A DNA stretch of 58,818 nt from Fragilaria radians (taxonomy: Eukaryota > Bacillariophyta > Fragilariophyceae > Fragilariales > Fragilariaceae), in contig CAAAJI010000168.1 of NCBI GenBank assembly GCA_900642245.1, forward strand, positions 59,487 through 118,304, written 5' to 3'. The position numbers and the translations under genes are program-made. The notes beneath the pieces were generated by a model. It was not told the origin of the DNA, did no database searches, and saw nothing but the letters and a program-made list of their open reading frames with translations. Positions within the stretch are counted from its first letter, which is position 1. Every line of letters begins with the position of its first letter. Below, piece after piece: positions 34,465-47,190 of this stretch.

Positions 34465-35964
34465 TTATTGAAAATCTCCTACATATTTTTCATTCAACTG
34501 TTCCAGTCGACTAACAAGATCTGCCAAACGTGCCTTTGTGGTGGGTGTTTCCAACCAAACTTGTCGCATGTCCCTACCAAGTGAGGTAGATTCTAACAAA
34601 TAGGCAGCTGAGAAGCTCAATCTTCTCTGACGTCGATGGGACGGATAACGTGAGGAACAAACCCTTCGATACCAAACATCGGCAACGTGCATCCATGACC
34701 TTCCACGAGGTAAAAGGCATAGGATATGGTCGGATAGGTTTCTCTTAGTGGCTATGCAATAATCTTCCATAGCATTCCAAAGACGCTGTTCTAGTTGATC
34801 ATTGGATAGTTCCAACAGGTGATTTTTTGCGTCTTTGGTAGGATTTTGGACAACATTTTTTTGCAACAACATTGCTTCCAGCGATAAGGTCTTCTCTTGA
34901 GAAAAGTTTGAAGCAGCATAATCGAAATCAGTAGACACGACATTTTCAGGGATCAACGAGTGATCTAAGTAGTAAGGTGCAAAGGGTAGAATCTCCTTTA
35001 GCCAAGAACCGTACACTTCTTGTGCAGAAAAGTAATCTTGATCTCGTGATAAAGGCAGTGACGAATCTTTGAATTCATACGCATGATAGCGAAAAGATTG
35101 CACAACTGCAAGAGCTCTATGTCTGACTGCTGCTTCCTGTTCCAAAGTATCCACAACCGCATAATTTGAATCCCCAGACAAATTCAGGTTGCAGTAATAC
35201 TCATCGAAATCTGGTAAGATTTGAACATCGGCTACGGCATACGGAAGTGTCTGAGTCACATTATGCACAAGAAATCTCTCTGTGGCATGAACGAGAAGAC
35301 ATAAACGTCCATCATGAATTCTACGAAAGTCTACCACCATCATGAGGGTCCCAACAACAGTATGACGACGATTTTCCTGATTGGACTTCTTCTGCCCTTC
35401 ATCCAAGTCCATATCTTGCCAAGATTTCCATGGATGATTTACGTCGTCTACCAAGCGACTAGCCGATGATTCCGGATGAGGATTTTTATACAAATGTCCC
35501 ACATACCAAGGTTTGGGAGTCTGACGGAGAATGGTTTCAAACATGTGTGTATACACCGGATCATGAATATTCCAAACATTGGAGCGTCCAGGTAACTCCG
35601 TCCAAGAGACACGCCATAAAGGTAACTGGGACAAAATGCCAGTAGTGGCATCGAGTTTCGGAGCAACAAATTGGTTGGTTTCGGAGCGATAATAAACCTC
35701 CTGTAATGTTCGTACTAACTTCATCTTCTTTCGATTCTTTTCTTCGGCACTTTCCGTTTCCTCTTCTTCTTCTTGCTCCTCTGACGATGAAGCATGCAAG
35801 GACGACAACATTTTAGAATGATACTTAACGCCAATCATCCGCTGCTTCGAAGACGATAGTAAAACACGTCTTTGGACCACAGGATGTATGTGCAATGAGT
35901 TGATTGCTACATTTCTCCAGTGAACAATTGCAAACGTCCATAGAACAATAACAACTTTTAACAT
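34465..35964 (-). CDS. LON N-terminal (substrate-binding) domain protein
   Basis: Intronless, 499 residues. A hydrophobic N-terminus (MLKVVIVLWTFAIVHW) with a following basic/Ser stretch suggests targeting to the secretory route or plastid; the typical Phe at the cleavage site is not obvious. An acidic linker (SEEQEEEEETESAEEK) leads into a LON substrate-binding-like domain at about 112-250 (LSQLPLWRVSWTELPG, VGTLMMVVDFRRIHDG, RLCLLVHATERFLV). The C-terminal half is helical and unrecognised. There is no AAA or protease domain, so this is a stand-alone LON-domain protein. Several algae have plastid members of this class. The role is inferred to be substrate or adaptor binding. Confidence 0.75.
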   Translation of the reverse strand: MLKVVIVLWTFAIVHWRNVAINSLHIHPVVQRRVLLSSSKQRMIGVKYHSKMLSSLHASSSEEQEEEEETESAEEKNRKKMKLVRTLQEVYYRSETNQFVAPKLDATTGILSQLPLWRVSWTELPGRSNVWNIHDPVYTHMFETILRQTPKPWYVGHLYKNPHPESSASRLVDDVNHPWKSWQDMDLDEGQKKSNQENRRHTVVGTLMMVVDFRRIHDGRLCLLVHATERFLVHNVTQTLPYAVADVQILPDFDEYYCNLNLSGDSNYAVVDTLEQEAAVRHRALAVVQSFRYHAYEFKDSSLPLSRDQDYFSAQEVYGSWLKEILPFAPYYLDHSLIPENVVSTDFDYAASNFSQEKTLSLEAMLLQKNVVQNPTKDAKNHLLELSNDQLEQRLWNAMEDYCIATKRNLSDHILCLLPRGRSWMHVADVWYRRVCSSRYPSHRRQRRLSFSAAYLLESTSLGRDMRQVWLETPTTKARLADLVSRLEQLNEKYVGDFQ

Positions 35965-36530
35965 TTACGTTTTTCCGGCAATGTAGCTTCATTTTGTTTT
36001 TTCGTTGTGACGTCGCCTTAATGGGGATCAATTTAACATATCCCTTACTGACTTTTTGAAATCCAATAATATTTTGTTCCTTACGGGATTGTATGTTGCA
36101 TTATCAACTTAAATGATAGCATTTAGAAAGATTACTTGCTAGTATTAGCTCCACTATTTAAAATGAGGAAGAGCATGTTAAGTTTATTGAAGCAAAACTG
36201 ATATTACATTCCAAGGCATTGCGTAATGCTGTACTCCTTTTTACACAGACCGAAAAACATCAAATAACTTGACAATTCAGGGTGCACAAGACACCGCTTC
36301 AACTTCGCATTGAACTAATGGATTCATCCTCAGAATGTATAGTCTTGTGACGCAATTGTATAACATTGAAAATAAGGCCAACATTTGAGTCTTTCACTGA
36401 TATATCTGTAGTGAATAAGGATGTGAAGAGATGACATATACTTATCATTTGAATGGCATCCATTTGCACTTAGCCTAATCTTCATCATTACAAAGAGGAC
36501 TATCAATTACTTTTGAAAAGTACCCTTCAA
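35965..36530. other. Intergenic, 0.6 kb
   Basis: Promoter side of the LON-domain gene and, further right, probably the decayed 3' end of the minus-strand copia element. I could not find its 3' LTR by the terminal motif TGTTAGAAGG on the minus strand. Confidence 0.4.
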
Positions 36531-39180
36531 TTATTGGTGAGTTGATGGGCTAAAACAGGTCTCCAAAACGATTCTCAAATGTTGTTCTGAATATATGTCT
36601 TTCCTTATAATAATAGCTCTGACCTTTTCTTCTGTACCTCGGGGGTTCTCGTGCCCCCCAAAATGCCTTTGCAGTTTAACAACTCTCGTATCTTCTTTAC
36701 TCCAAAGCATTACATCATCTACATACATTACAAGGTATTCAGAGTAAAGATATTCATACAATCCAAAACTGGCAATTTTCATAATTTCCTAAATATTGGG
36801 CATGTCTATTCCATGCCGACCAGTATTCAAATGTAGAAGCTTATGTCTCTTTACAATTGAAGATTTGTGAAACAGAGTTTATGAGCATAAGTCCAAAAAG
36901 GTTCGCTCATGCAACTTGACCATATTAGGGATTTCAGTCTTGATATGTACAAGCAGAGTTTATAGCTTTCATTTTCTTATTTGCATCAAATCTATGCTTT
37001 ACAGTGCATCTCCTTAAAACAGGTTGTCGCTGCCACCATTTTGGCTCCTGAAGCTTATAATGGAAAGGATTATTACATTTTCCTTTGTTCAACCGACACT
37101 GCATCTTTTAGAATGCTACAAAGTCCTAAAGTACTCCTCGATTTGACGCCTTTCACTTACCGATATACCCTCTGAGGATCAGTAATGCTGTTGATTGACA
37201 AGACCCGTGTCATCATGAATGCCACCTTTTATAAACAATGCTCCAAGATTGGCTGGGATCTCAACTTCAATTTCCAATCACAAACTGAATTCATCATGGA
37301 AGCTTCAAATGATCCGAGGTTGTTTGATTTTCAGGGACTCACATCTGGTTCTTATCAATAACCATTGCACGCACGAAGCATGTTCTGTCAACTTTCCTAC
37401 ATCTCCACATTTATACTAGTCTTCCTTTCAATTCCACTCTTCTCCGCAAGAAGCATAGAACTATCTACCCATGATACTCACAACATCAATAATTACTCTT
37501 TACTTTTGAAGCAGTGAAGTGGATCTCATCTCTTAACACAATGAATTTAAATCTAACATTAATTCCTTCCAAAATGCTATGAGTCTGTTTCAGTAAAACA
37601 ATCCTTAAATCTTGTACATTTAAATCTTCGTAGTGCTTTTCACATCCTTCTGGGCCTTGGAGATACATCTATGATCATTCTGGAATTTTTCATTCAAAAA
37701 TGCTCCCCTGACATATTAAAAATACCCTGTCCAATCTGCATTAACTAGTAAAGCCATCAGTGTTCTCATTGTTGCTTCCTTTATCCTTGGAGTGACTATC
37801 AGATGGCATACCTTTGAGTTAAGTTTGTTAAGATAATACGTGACACTCTAGGTTGTAAGCAATACTACAATAGGTTGCTAGGACTATGAGATGTGTGGGA
37901 TTTGTGATCATGATTGTCTTGTTCCTTAAATCGAAAATCCTGCAAGCATCTTGGGGATAATTGTCTTCATGCCCAGCAAACATGCATTCATTGCCTTTGT
38001 TGTTCCGCTTTTCATGATGCACTTGGGTCCTTGTGATTTTAATTCCAACTTCCCCAAAAATCCTCAGATTTCTACCAAACTTCGGTGTCTTTCCATGAAA
38101 CAGCTCATATGGGCTCCCTTCCTTGGTTCTAACTTTCAAATTTGATATTTTAGTCGCGGTCGACGCGCATTCCGCTCATAATTCATTCATGAAGTCCTTT
38201 TCCACTCCAGAATCGTTCAACATGGCCCTTGCCCTTCCCCAAAGTGTTGCAAAACTCCTTTCAACTTGCCCGTTCTGTTCTGGAGTGTTTGGGGAAGTAA
38301 ACTCAACCTCAAGTTGGAGTCCTTCCTTTTCAAGATTACACTTTAGAGAGACACGCTCTGCAGCATTATCCATCCTTAGGAAAGAGATGTTTTTTTGGGT
38401 CCTTAGCCTTCAGTTTCCAGCTCAGAGTGATCATTTCCTTCACCATATCATTCTTCCTTCTTGTGAAGATGCTCCACTTCATTTTCGAAAACTGGTCTTC
38501 TACAAAAACCCAGACATTCCTCTTACCAAGACTCTCTTGCTTGATAAAGCTGATATCCACCAGCAGGCGCCTCCCTGGAGTCTTTGAGACACTTTCTGAC
38601 ACTTCTTGATGTTCTTCTTCTGAATCTTGGCCAACGTACAGTTCTCACAGTGTTTGAGACATCCTTCCCTCAATCATCCTGTGGAAGGCTTCCAACTTCA
38701 TCTGCTTCCTTTCTGAGGTCACCAAGGCTCTGTCTTCCTTGGTTTTGACCTTTGCAGCTATCAAAAAGCTTGATCCCATTGGCACTTTTGTATTAAAATG
38801 CACATTATGCTTACCTTTTGTGAGGACCACGGATGTTCCTTCAGAATGAAGACTTGCACCCTTCTGAATCACCACCATGAAGATGAAGAGGTTAATCTTC
38901 ATTTCTGGGACAAATTTCCCCCCTTCAAGTACCACCTCAGTTGGATCTTCACCCTCCTTCCCCTCAAATTAGACTGTCAGCTTTCCCGTTTTTTCAACCC
39001 TGATGCTTCTTCCATCTCCCACAATAATCTTCTGGTTGCTTGGTTTTGTATCAGACAAACCAATTTCCCAACAGGTGATGTGACTTGTGGCACCAGAATT
39101 GCCCACCCACAGGTTTGAAGCTATCTGTTGGTCTTAAGCACCAATGAGAGCAATCTCATTTGTCCGGGATTTACACAGAA
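36531..39180 (-). mobile_element. Decayed Ty1/copia polyprotein (protease, integrase, RT)
   Basis: Minus-strand copia pol in pieces. Order from high to low coordinate: gag-protease linker and protease around 39180-38940 (WVGNSGATSHIT: the catalytic Asp of DSG is Asn); pre-integrase (KVPMGSSFLIAAKVK) 38935-38645; integrase 38602-37828 (SPNTPEQNGQVERSF at about 38260-38310, SPYELFHGKTP); RT pieces 37668-37486 and 36782-36531 (LVMYVDDVMLWSKED retains YVDD). The pieces are in different frames with stops between, so it is dead. The matching gag and 5' LTR are at 42260-43228, displaced by a plus-strand fragment. Confidence 0.85.
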
Positions 39181-42100
39181 GGCACTTCTATTATCCTGGA
39201 GAAGGAAGGGAAATGTGTTGCTTTTGGAAGCAACATTCCAATGGGATCTAGTTTCTTGGTGGTGGTGAAGGTAAAGTCCTTAGAAGGTTGCCTTGTAGCC
39301 AGTGAGAGAAAGGAGATGAAGCTTTAGAAGTTTCATAGGATGTTGGGCTATCCGTAGGTGGATATAACCAAGACCACGGCAAAACGGATCGGTTTGAAGC
39401 TCATCGGGGAGATGAAGGGGTGTCAAGACTGTATGTTGGCAAAGATTTGACGCAAGAACATAAAAAGGCCAGCAAGAATGCCTCTACCGTCCCTGGAGAA
39501 AGGCTGATGCTAGATATTAGCTATATCAAGCAAACAAGCCTTGGGAAGCGCAACGTGTGGACTCTCATCAAGGACCAGGCATCAAAGATGAAGTGGAGTT
39601 TGTTTACCCAGAGGAAATGCGATATGGTTGATGTGACCCTGGAGTTCATCAGAGGCTTGAAGGCCAAAGACACTGGTGCTGTCAAGTTTCTTTGGATGGA
39701 CAACGCTGGGGAGAACATATCCCTCAAGAACAAGTTGTTGAAGAGTGGTATGGATGTTCAAGTTGAATTTATTTCTCCTAACACTCCTGAGCAGAATGGG
39801 CAAGTGGAGCGCAGTTTTGCTCCACTTTGGGGATGAGTCATGGCAATGCTGAACAATTCTGGGGTTGGAGAAGACCTCAGGAATGACTTGTGGGCAGAGT
39901 GTACTGCAACAGCTACCAAACTGTGCAATGTGGCATCAAGAGGTGATGGAAGAAGCCCCTTCAAAATGTTTTATGGGAAGGAGGTGAAGTATCACAAAGA
40001 TCTTTGAATCTTTGGGGAAATCAAAATAAAGATCACTAGAGCCCAAGCTCACCACGAAAAATTGAACAACAAGGGAAATGAGTGTATGTTCATCGGATAC
40101 AAACACAATCATCCCAAGGATGCGTATTGGGTCTTTGACCTTAAGAACAAGACAATTATGATAACAAGGGACGTCAGGTGGCTTGGAAGGAGCTACGGGG
40201 AGCACTTCAACCTGAAGACCAAGAAGAACTTGGAGAACACAGAGTTGGAAAGCTCAGATGATGAAGAATTCATGAATATGAAGGTCAGGGAAAACCAAAT
40301 TGAAGAGGTTGAGTCTCCAAAGCCAGTGGTAAATTGGATGATTACCAGGAGCAAAGCGTTGATGGATAACATTGACGACAGTTTGTCAGACAATTCAGAA
40401 AGCATGGAAAGGAGTTTCTTGGTTGCTGAAGGTGTTGAAAACGAGCCTTCAACGTTTGAGGAAGCCTTCTATGAGCCTAATTCGGATTAAAGGAAACAAT
40501 GGCAATTGGCAATCAACAAGGAGATCAAAAGCATGGAAAAATGCGGCGTATGGTTGCTCATTGACAAGAAATCGGTCCCAAATCATCGAAGACTGATTGG
40601 GAACAGATGGGTGTTCAAGGAAAAAAGGGATAGCGTGTTTAGGGCCAGATTGGTGGCTTTGGGATATTCTCAAATCCCTGGGATAGACTTTACGGGTAAT
40701 TATTCTCCTGTTGTCGATGATTCAAGTTTTAGAATCATCCTATTGCTTATAGTCAAGTTGGGACTGAAAGCATGGTCCATTGACATCAAAACTGCGTTTC
40801 TAAACGGAAATTTGGACAAAGAGATCTATATGAAGGTCCCGAAAGGTAATGATGGAGAGGGAGAGCCAAAAATTGGAGAAAACAAGGTCTTATAACTCCA
40901 TAAGTCCATCTATGGGCTTGTCCAGGCCGCGAGACAGTGGCACAAGAGATTTGATGAAGAGATCATCAAATTGGGTTTCAAGAAAAACAAAATCAATCCT
41001 TGTGTGTTTTTTAAGCAGGAAAGGAACAAGATTGGCATTTTGTGCATTTATGTTGACAACAGGATCCTCGCGGGCAATCTGGGGATGATGAAAAGCACAC
41101 TTGATGGTCTTGGAAAGGTTTTCAAGATGAAGGTGCAACCAGATATTAAGGATTTCCTGGGATGCAAAATTTGTGAAGGTGTGGATGAGATAATCCTTTC
41201 TCAGAAGAGAATCGTGAACAAGTTGGTGAAGAGCAACAAAATTGAGCTTGTGAGAAGTACAAGACACCTTCTGCACCAGGTTTTGTTGTTGTTAGCCCTG
41301 CTGAAAAGGAGAAAGTTAGCAACACACGTCAGAAGTGGTATCAATCCAACATTGGTAGTATGTTGTATTTGGTCAAACTTTCGAGACCTGACTTGGCAAA
41401 TCCGGTAAGGGAGTTGTCCAAGGTGATGGATGGTGCTGCACCCGGTCATGATTAAGAATTAAAGAGGCTGATTCAATTCATCGGTGACACCAGAAACAGA
41501 GGGCTGAAAATGAAGCACACGCGTGAGGAAATGTGGGAGTTGGAAGGGTATAGCAATAGCAACTATGCCGGAGACAAAGATGACAGGAAGAGTATCACGG
41601 GACTTATCTCGGGAGTGCCGATTTTGTGGAAATTGAAGGGTCAAGCCAATGTCACATTATCCAGCGCTGAAGCTGAATATGTTGCGTTGTGTGAGACAGT
41701 GAGAGAAGTGAAGTTCATCGTACAACTCTTGAATACGTTAAATGTCAAGTTCAAGAAGCCAATTAGGATTCATGTTGACAACATCGGGGCAGTTTTCCTC
41801 TCTGAAAACAGAAATTCGAGTGAGCGTACAAAGCACATTGATACTAAATATCACTACATCAGGGAGCAGATAGACCAAGGGTTGGTGGAGATAAAGTTTG
41901 TGAGATTGGAAGAAAATTTGGCCGATCTTTTCACAAAGAACTTGAAAGGTGAAACTTATGAGTATCATTCTAACAAGTTGTTATCTGATGGCTAACATGT
42001 GATAAAATAATTAAAGGAAGGGTGTTAGAAGGTAAACTTCATGTTGGATGATTTTATCTTCTTAAGTAATATATGGGTAGCTTCAGTTGTGACTTTGGGA

Positions 42101-42260
42101 AGCCAATGCAAAGTCAAAATATACGGGTAGTGAAATATTGGACTTAAGCAAAAAGGGAAAAATCCGGGTAAAATGCATGTGCCGTGATCGAAGTGTATTA
42201 TTGAGTCTAAGTAAAGAAAAAAGACAATCATGTGTGGAAAAAAGGAGAAGAAAGTAATTA
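39180..42260 (+). mobile_element. 5'-truncated copia element inserted in opposite orientation
   Basis: Plus-strand copia fragment lacking gag and protease. It reads pre-integrase (IPMGSSFLVVVKVK, HRMLGY then a stop, CQDCMLAK) from about 39200, integrase 39420-39836 (EQNGQVERSF) ending at a TGA, the integrase tail and linker 40062-40490, RT 40506-40895 (IDIKTAFLNGNLDKEIY) and 40971-41408, RNase H 41510-41995 (NSNYAGDKDDRKS, LSSAEAEYVAL, TKHIDTKYHYIREQ). The RT active site reads YVDN instead of YVDD. A polypurine tract AAAGGAAGGG (42013-42022) abuts an LTR starting TGTTAGAAGG at 42023. Stops divide it, so it is not functional. Confidence 0.88.
42023..42260 (+). repeat. Partial 3' LTR of the plus-strand copia element
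   Basis: Begins TGTTAGAAGGTAAAC directly after a polypurine tract and is cut off at the gag junction near 42260. No matching 5' LTR copy is present in the window. Confidence 0.65.
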
Positions 42261-43228
42261 AAGTGGACGAAATTGTCCATCTCCAATTCGTTTTCTATGA
42301 ATTTGATGGTCGTTTTGAATTCTCTGGGCAAGTTATGGATGATGTGGACAATCAAATCCATTTCAGAGACCTTGTGTCCAAAAATCTCTAGCCTCCTCCT
42401 CAAAGTCTCCAAGCCTTGAATCCAGATGTCTGGGTCCATTGAAATGCCTTCCAATCTAGACTCCACAACCTCCCTCTTGGTCTTGACGAGGTTAGCTTTT
42501 GTTGTTGGAGCAAATTTTTGCACCAAATTTGTCCAAGCCAACTTTGCATCTCCCTTAGGCATCAATTCAGACCAACTTGAGTTTACCAGGCCCAAACTCA
42601 CATCATTTTTGCTGCTGATCAACAATTCAGCAAAGGCAAAATCGTTTTTCTGCATAAATTCGTCATAACCCTTGGCACCTTTTGTTGGGATAATCTGCAA
42701 GCCATCAAGCAGATCCCTATACCCTCTGAGTCTGGACTTTGCAAGGAAGGTGATGCTCCACCTCTCCCAATCCTTCTTCTCCCTAGAAAATCCTTGGATC
42801 TTCCGCTGCATCTCCATTTTCAGTTTTGTTCTCTGTCCGGACGTTTTAAAACATGATAAAAACAAAAACTTAGTAGACTTTGAGTTCTTGAATCGAGATG
42901 AAATCTCCTGTTCTGAATACCGAAAAACGAATCGAAACACTTACTAAAAAGCTTTTAACTGAGATTGTAACTTCAATTTTTAGACCCATCATCTATGATA
43001 ACCCCTAACCCCTAACTAATCTTGAAATATCTCTCCAACAGACTCATTTCTCACCAATTTTCTTCTCTCTTAACTAATCTCTTTTCTCACACAAACCAAA
43101 TTTCCACTCACCCGGATATTCTTTAACTAAGTTAGATTTCCAAAAATCTTCCTCTGATTGGTGATTTCACCTCAACTAGGTGTTCTTAAGGCTTGAAAGG
43201 GACACAATATTGTATTTTCCTTCTAACA
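42260..43228 (-). mobile_element. Copia 5' LTR and gag, interrupted
   Basis: Minus-strand gag begins at the ATG at 42817 (MEMQRKIQGFSREKKDWERW, as in copia UBN2-like gag) and runs intact to about 42265, where the copia reading (FIENELEMDN) turns into antisense of the plus-strand element's LTR. Upstream lies an LTR beginning TGTTAGAAGG at 43228. The two LTRs share the terminal motif but then diverge, so they belong to different families or ages. The interruption sits between gag and protease, which reappears at 39180. Confidence 0.8.
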
Positions 43229-44618
43229 CACGTTGAAAACAAGTTCATAAGAGATCTAATGTAAACGTAACTTTATTAGATCATAGGTTACTGCTCCGTA
43301 CCCTCCCCCACTGGAACGCACATTTTTGTGATTTCATCAATTTCTTTGAATAATGCTTAACCGCCCTGTTATCATGAAACATAATAGCTGCCAAATCTTC
43401 CCTTTACTTAAATGATATTAATAAACAAAATTCCTGATGATGCTTCTACTTTTATCTGTTCAATTGCCCTACACCTTTTTAGCACATCATCAATCTCATT
43501 GATCACATTCACATCATTCAAATTCATCACTGCTATTGACAATTCTCAAATTAGGGATGTCAAGTCAGAATCATACGGAAAATGTGGGATGTGGATGATC
43601 AAGTTCTCTTTATGTTCCCCTTCAAGGGCAAATGTCGCGATTGCAGGAAGCGTTGCCTTAAAGAAATAATCATAAGAAAAGATAGGTCAAGAGAGTCAGA
43701 AGGATCTTTAAATTTGTATGAAGCAACTAATCAGAAGATCCAAGTCAATCAGGCTCTACAAGACAAGCGCTCAGTTGATGAAGTTGTGCTTGGATGTCAA
43801 AGTTCCAACTTTTCTGACAAAATTTGGATTGGAGTTATTGGAGTTGTTTCGCATGAGGAAGGACTGCTTTCCAGAATTAACGTTTCATGGGCAGTCTAAT
43901 TACAACAAGATGCATGAATTTTAAACGCAAACGTGTAAACCTTAGTGTTCTTTCTCTAATAAAACTAAAAAGTCACATTTCACAACCATGTACAGGATTA
44001 TGGCCCTTTTTACCAAATTTGTGAGCAAAATAAATGTGAGACGACTGGTGTATTGCCTAAAGGACTACAGTATATCAATTACACTGGAGAAATCATGAAT
44101 CATAGTTTGGCTTGAAATTTTCAATCAATAAAACTTAAACATGATTCCCTTCTATATCAATAAAGAATTAAGTTGGGCAGATAACCTGACCCTAAATGAT
44201 TTTCGAATTAAAAAGTGAATTCAAAGACATATTAAGCATGGCTGATTAGAGTTAAGGTCACGAATGAAGGCTAGTTTTGAGCAGAGCGAGCACAAATCCC
44301 CCATGTTAAGAGGTGACGAAGAGTATGCTTAACCTTATTACGAGACACTGAATTGCGAACCCGAACGAGTACGCACTTGATACGTCGCTTAGCCATTCAT
44401 ATTCCAAAATCCTTAGGTTTGCCCGAGTATTGATTGGTACGGACTGACTGACTGACACTTGTCAACGAATTCGCTTCGACTCGAAAACAACTGATTTCTA
44501 GTGTTAACACTTCTTGATCCAATCCTTCCAACAATAGTGCGTGCGAGGAACTTGCTCTATTCTTCCATAAACAAGACAAGACTTTTTCGAATTTATATTT
44601 TTCCAGTAGTCTCGTAAA
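43229..44618. other. Intergenic, 1.4 kb
   Basis: Flank of the copia pile-up. Overlapping plus-strand frames at 43412-43899 contain a Cys-rich piece (CRDCRKRC) but no recognisable domain, and I do not call a gene. The last 100 bases presumably hold the promoter of the next gene. Confidence 0.45.
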
Positions 44619-46968
44619 ATGAATCTTTCAATTGCATTGTCCATTTCCTTTGCTCTCGGTATGATGATGAAGCCAGGATCTTCTTATGTGATTCCTAATC
44701 ATCAGTGCTCGAGTGTGGCAAATCTTGGTGGAAAATCTGTTGCACCGAAATCATTCACATTTCTTCGATCAACACGAAATCTAGGATCGTGGGATAATGA
44801 TGACTTCTTGTCGTCCCTATCCCAGCCATCTGAGCAAAGTGTTGTAGAGGATGATATTGATCCTGACTTGGAAGGTACATTACCACCGGTTCCTTCATTT
44901 AAGGGAGAACATGACGCTAATCAGGGGGGCTCTCGATTCCGAGAGATGATGGCAGCCGCTCAAAGGGTTAAATCATCAGAGCAGCCACGAGGGTCGCCTC
45001 CCATCAACCCTTACGCGTATAACCCCTTTGTACCTCCAGCAAATTCTTCTAACCAATCTCTTCTTTCTTCTCTTAATAACCCCACTATGAAACCTGCAGA
45101 TTTTTCAAAACTCTCAGTAGAAGATCAAGCAGCCATGTTTCGACAAATGATGTTAAAACAGCCTCCGGAACAACCGCTTTCAACTGAATACAACCCTCCT
45201 CCAAGAGGTCCACCGACCATGGTCGGAGGGGTGGATGCCAAGGGAAGAAAGATTGGTCGCAATCGCGATACGGATGCTATTGCGAATACATCTGACTTGT
45301 ACTTTGCTCAGCTAAAACGAGATTCTTCAGTAAGAAATATGGCTCGAATGCAAGGGGACGAAGAATATGCTGAGAAAGTATTTGCAGATCCCAGTGTCAA
45401 GATTTTAGGAGAAATGTTGCAACAAAACCCATACTTACAGAGGTACGAAATTTTTAGGCCCATCTAACATCATCGATGTCTCGTTTTTGTCTCATATTGT
45501 GACGGTGCTTCAGAGAAAAGGAAGATACTTTGGATTCTATTCAAGCAATTGCTATGGAAATGCAGCAACTTCAAGTTCGGCAGGCTGCTGCTCAACCCGA
45601 TATTAAGGATATGGGACCGAAGTACAAGGCAATGCTTGAAGCTAAGAAGAAGAAAATCTCGAAGCCGAAGTCAGATGTTACCCAGCAAGTAGTAGCTTCT
45701 ACTGACACAACTTTGCTTCCGAAGCCCGTTTTGTCGTCACCATCAGTACCTACACCTGCTCCTGCTGTGATACCTGAGACAAATACTGTCATGGAAGCTT
45801 CTGCGGCACCGCCCATAAGTAGTAGTAGTTTTGAATCTTTTTCTCCCGTTAGAGAATCAACATCCACCACTTCTCCTGGTGTTACTGCTTCCACTAAAAC
45901 AACAAGTACTACTGCTCCAGCTGAAACCAGGATTCAGGAGGATAAAGGGGAGACAGAATCCACCAAAAGGCAAATTCGAGAGTTGCAAGGTCTCTTTTTG
46001 AAGCATCGAGGTGGACCTGGCTTTGGATCTGGACGACTCCGTGGAAAAGAAATCGATCAGTTTGAAAGTACATTGAGGTCTGTAGGTGCACAGCTTCGAT
46101 CGGAAGCAGGACCGAGAGACCAAGCTATGACTTCTGTTGCGATGCCTGCAACTGCTCCAGTCCTTGAAATGCCGTACCAAGTTGTAAGCAGTACGTCAGA
46201 ACCAGCTCCTACTCAGCCTCGTCCCACACCGTCAACAGAGCACAAGGTAGCTCCCATTATCACTCCACCTCCACGTCCAGATACGTCGGCCATGACGGCA
46301 TTTGTCGCCAGTTCCGTAGATCCGAAAATTCAAGCATCCATTGCTTGTGTCGAGGGAGCTATACAAATGTATAAAAATTGTGATCCAGATCTACAACAAG
46401 GAGTCCTAATGATGCTTCGCGCTGCATTCCTTTCGGCGGCCAAAACGTGTCAGAATGTGATGGAAGGGGAATCATCGATGTATACTACTCCTATGCCAGC
46501 AACATCGTCCACATCTCCTTTCACAGCACAAGATGCAACTATTGAAACATCAGGTGAGGGAACCTTAGTTGTTGAACCTATTGAAGATATTAAGCCTTCC
46601 GGTACTGACATCAACACTGTTGCACTACACAAGGTCTATAACTCTCTGTGTGCTGCATCCGGAGACGGCAAATATGGGCTTGGTCCAATTAGCTCAAATG
46701 AAGTAAGCGCCAAAAATTCTTCATGATTCCCCTCAGATATTGAAGAAGAGCTAACGTTTTGAATCGTTATCGTGAACAGGCATCCGATCTATCTGAACTT
46801 GTTTCGGAAATGCGAGGTATTTTGATGGAAGAAATCGAATCGGGTATTCCTGAGCAGACGGTGTCTGTTGCTTCTCCGGATTCATCGGAAAACGAATCAG
46901 CTAGCACAGTATCGTCATATCAACAAATGCTTGCTAAAGCACGTGCGAAAAAGAATACTAGCGCATAA
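44619..46968 (+). CDS. Three-exon putative exported/plastid protein, unknown function
   Basis: Exons 44619-45442, 45514-46702 and 46780-46968 join through GT-AG introns of 71 and 77 nt (CAGAG|GTACG...CTTCAG|A and GAA|GTAAGC...GAACAG|GCA, with CTAAC upstream). All phases match and give 733 residues. The N-terminus is a signal peptide (MNLSIALSISFALGMMM...SSYVIP) suggestive of endoplasmic reticulum or plastid entry. A first block (DFSKLSVEDQAAMFRQMM, VDAKGRKIGRNRDTD, AEKVFADPSVKILGEMLQQN) is followed by a long Pro/Ser/Thr-rich region and a helical stretch (DPKIQASIACVEGAIQMYKN). I do not recognise the family. Composition suggests a lineage-specific organelle protein. Confidence 0.75.
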
Positions 46969-47190
46969 TCTTGATTTTATAGTATGGAAAATGCGTTAAG
47001 TCTACTTAGATTTCACACCACATTGCCGTAACACTTTGCGTGCTTAATCGTAAATGTTATGTAAATCGCAGGAATGTTTGCAATGAAAGATGATATCATG
47101 GATATCGAAGCTTCATTCTAAGGAGTGCAACGTTTAAATTAAAGTACATTATCCACAAACTGGATGGTCGGCTCCGAAATAGAGGAAGGT
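46969..47190. other. Convergent intergenic region
   Basis: Between the stop of the three-exon gene and the stop of the minus-strand zinc-finger-like gene. Nothing special is seen. Confidence 0.5.

Noticed and set aside
42995..43025. Telomere-like ACCCCTAACCCCTAACT
   Set aside because: Only two units, inside or near the copia LTR; not an interstitial telomere array.
43412..43899. Overlapping plus-strand frames with a CRDCRKRC piece
   Set aside because: Overlapping frames, no recognisable domain, adjacent to decayed repeats; insufficient support for a gene.
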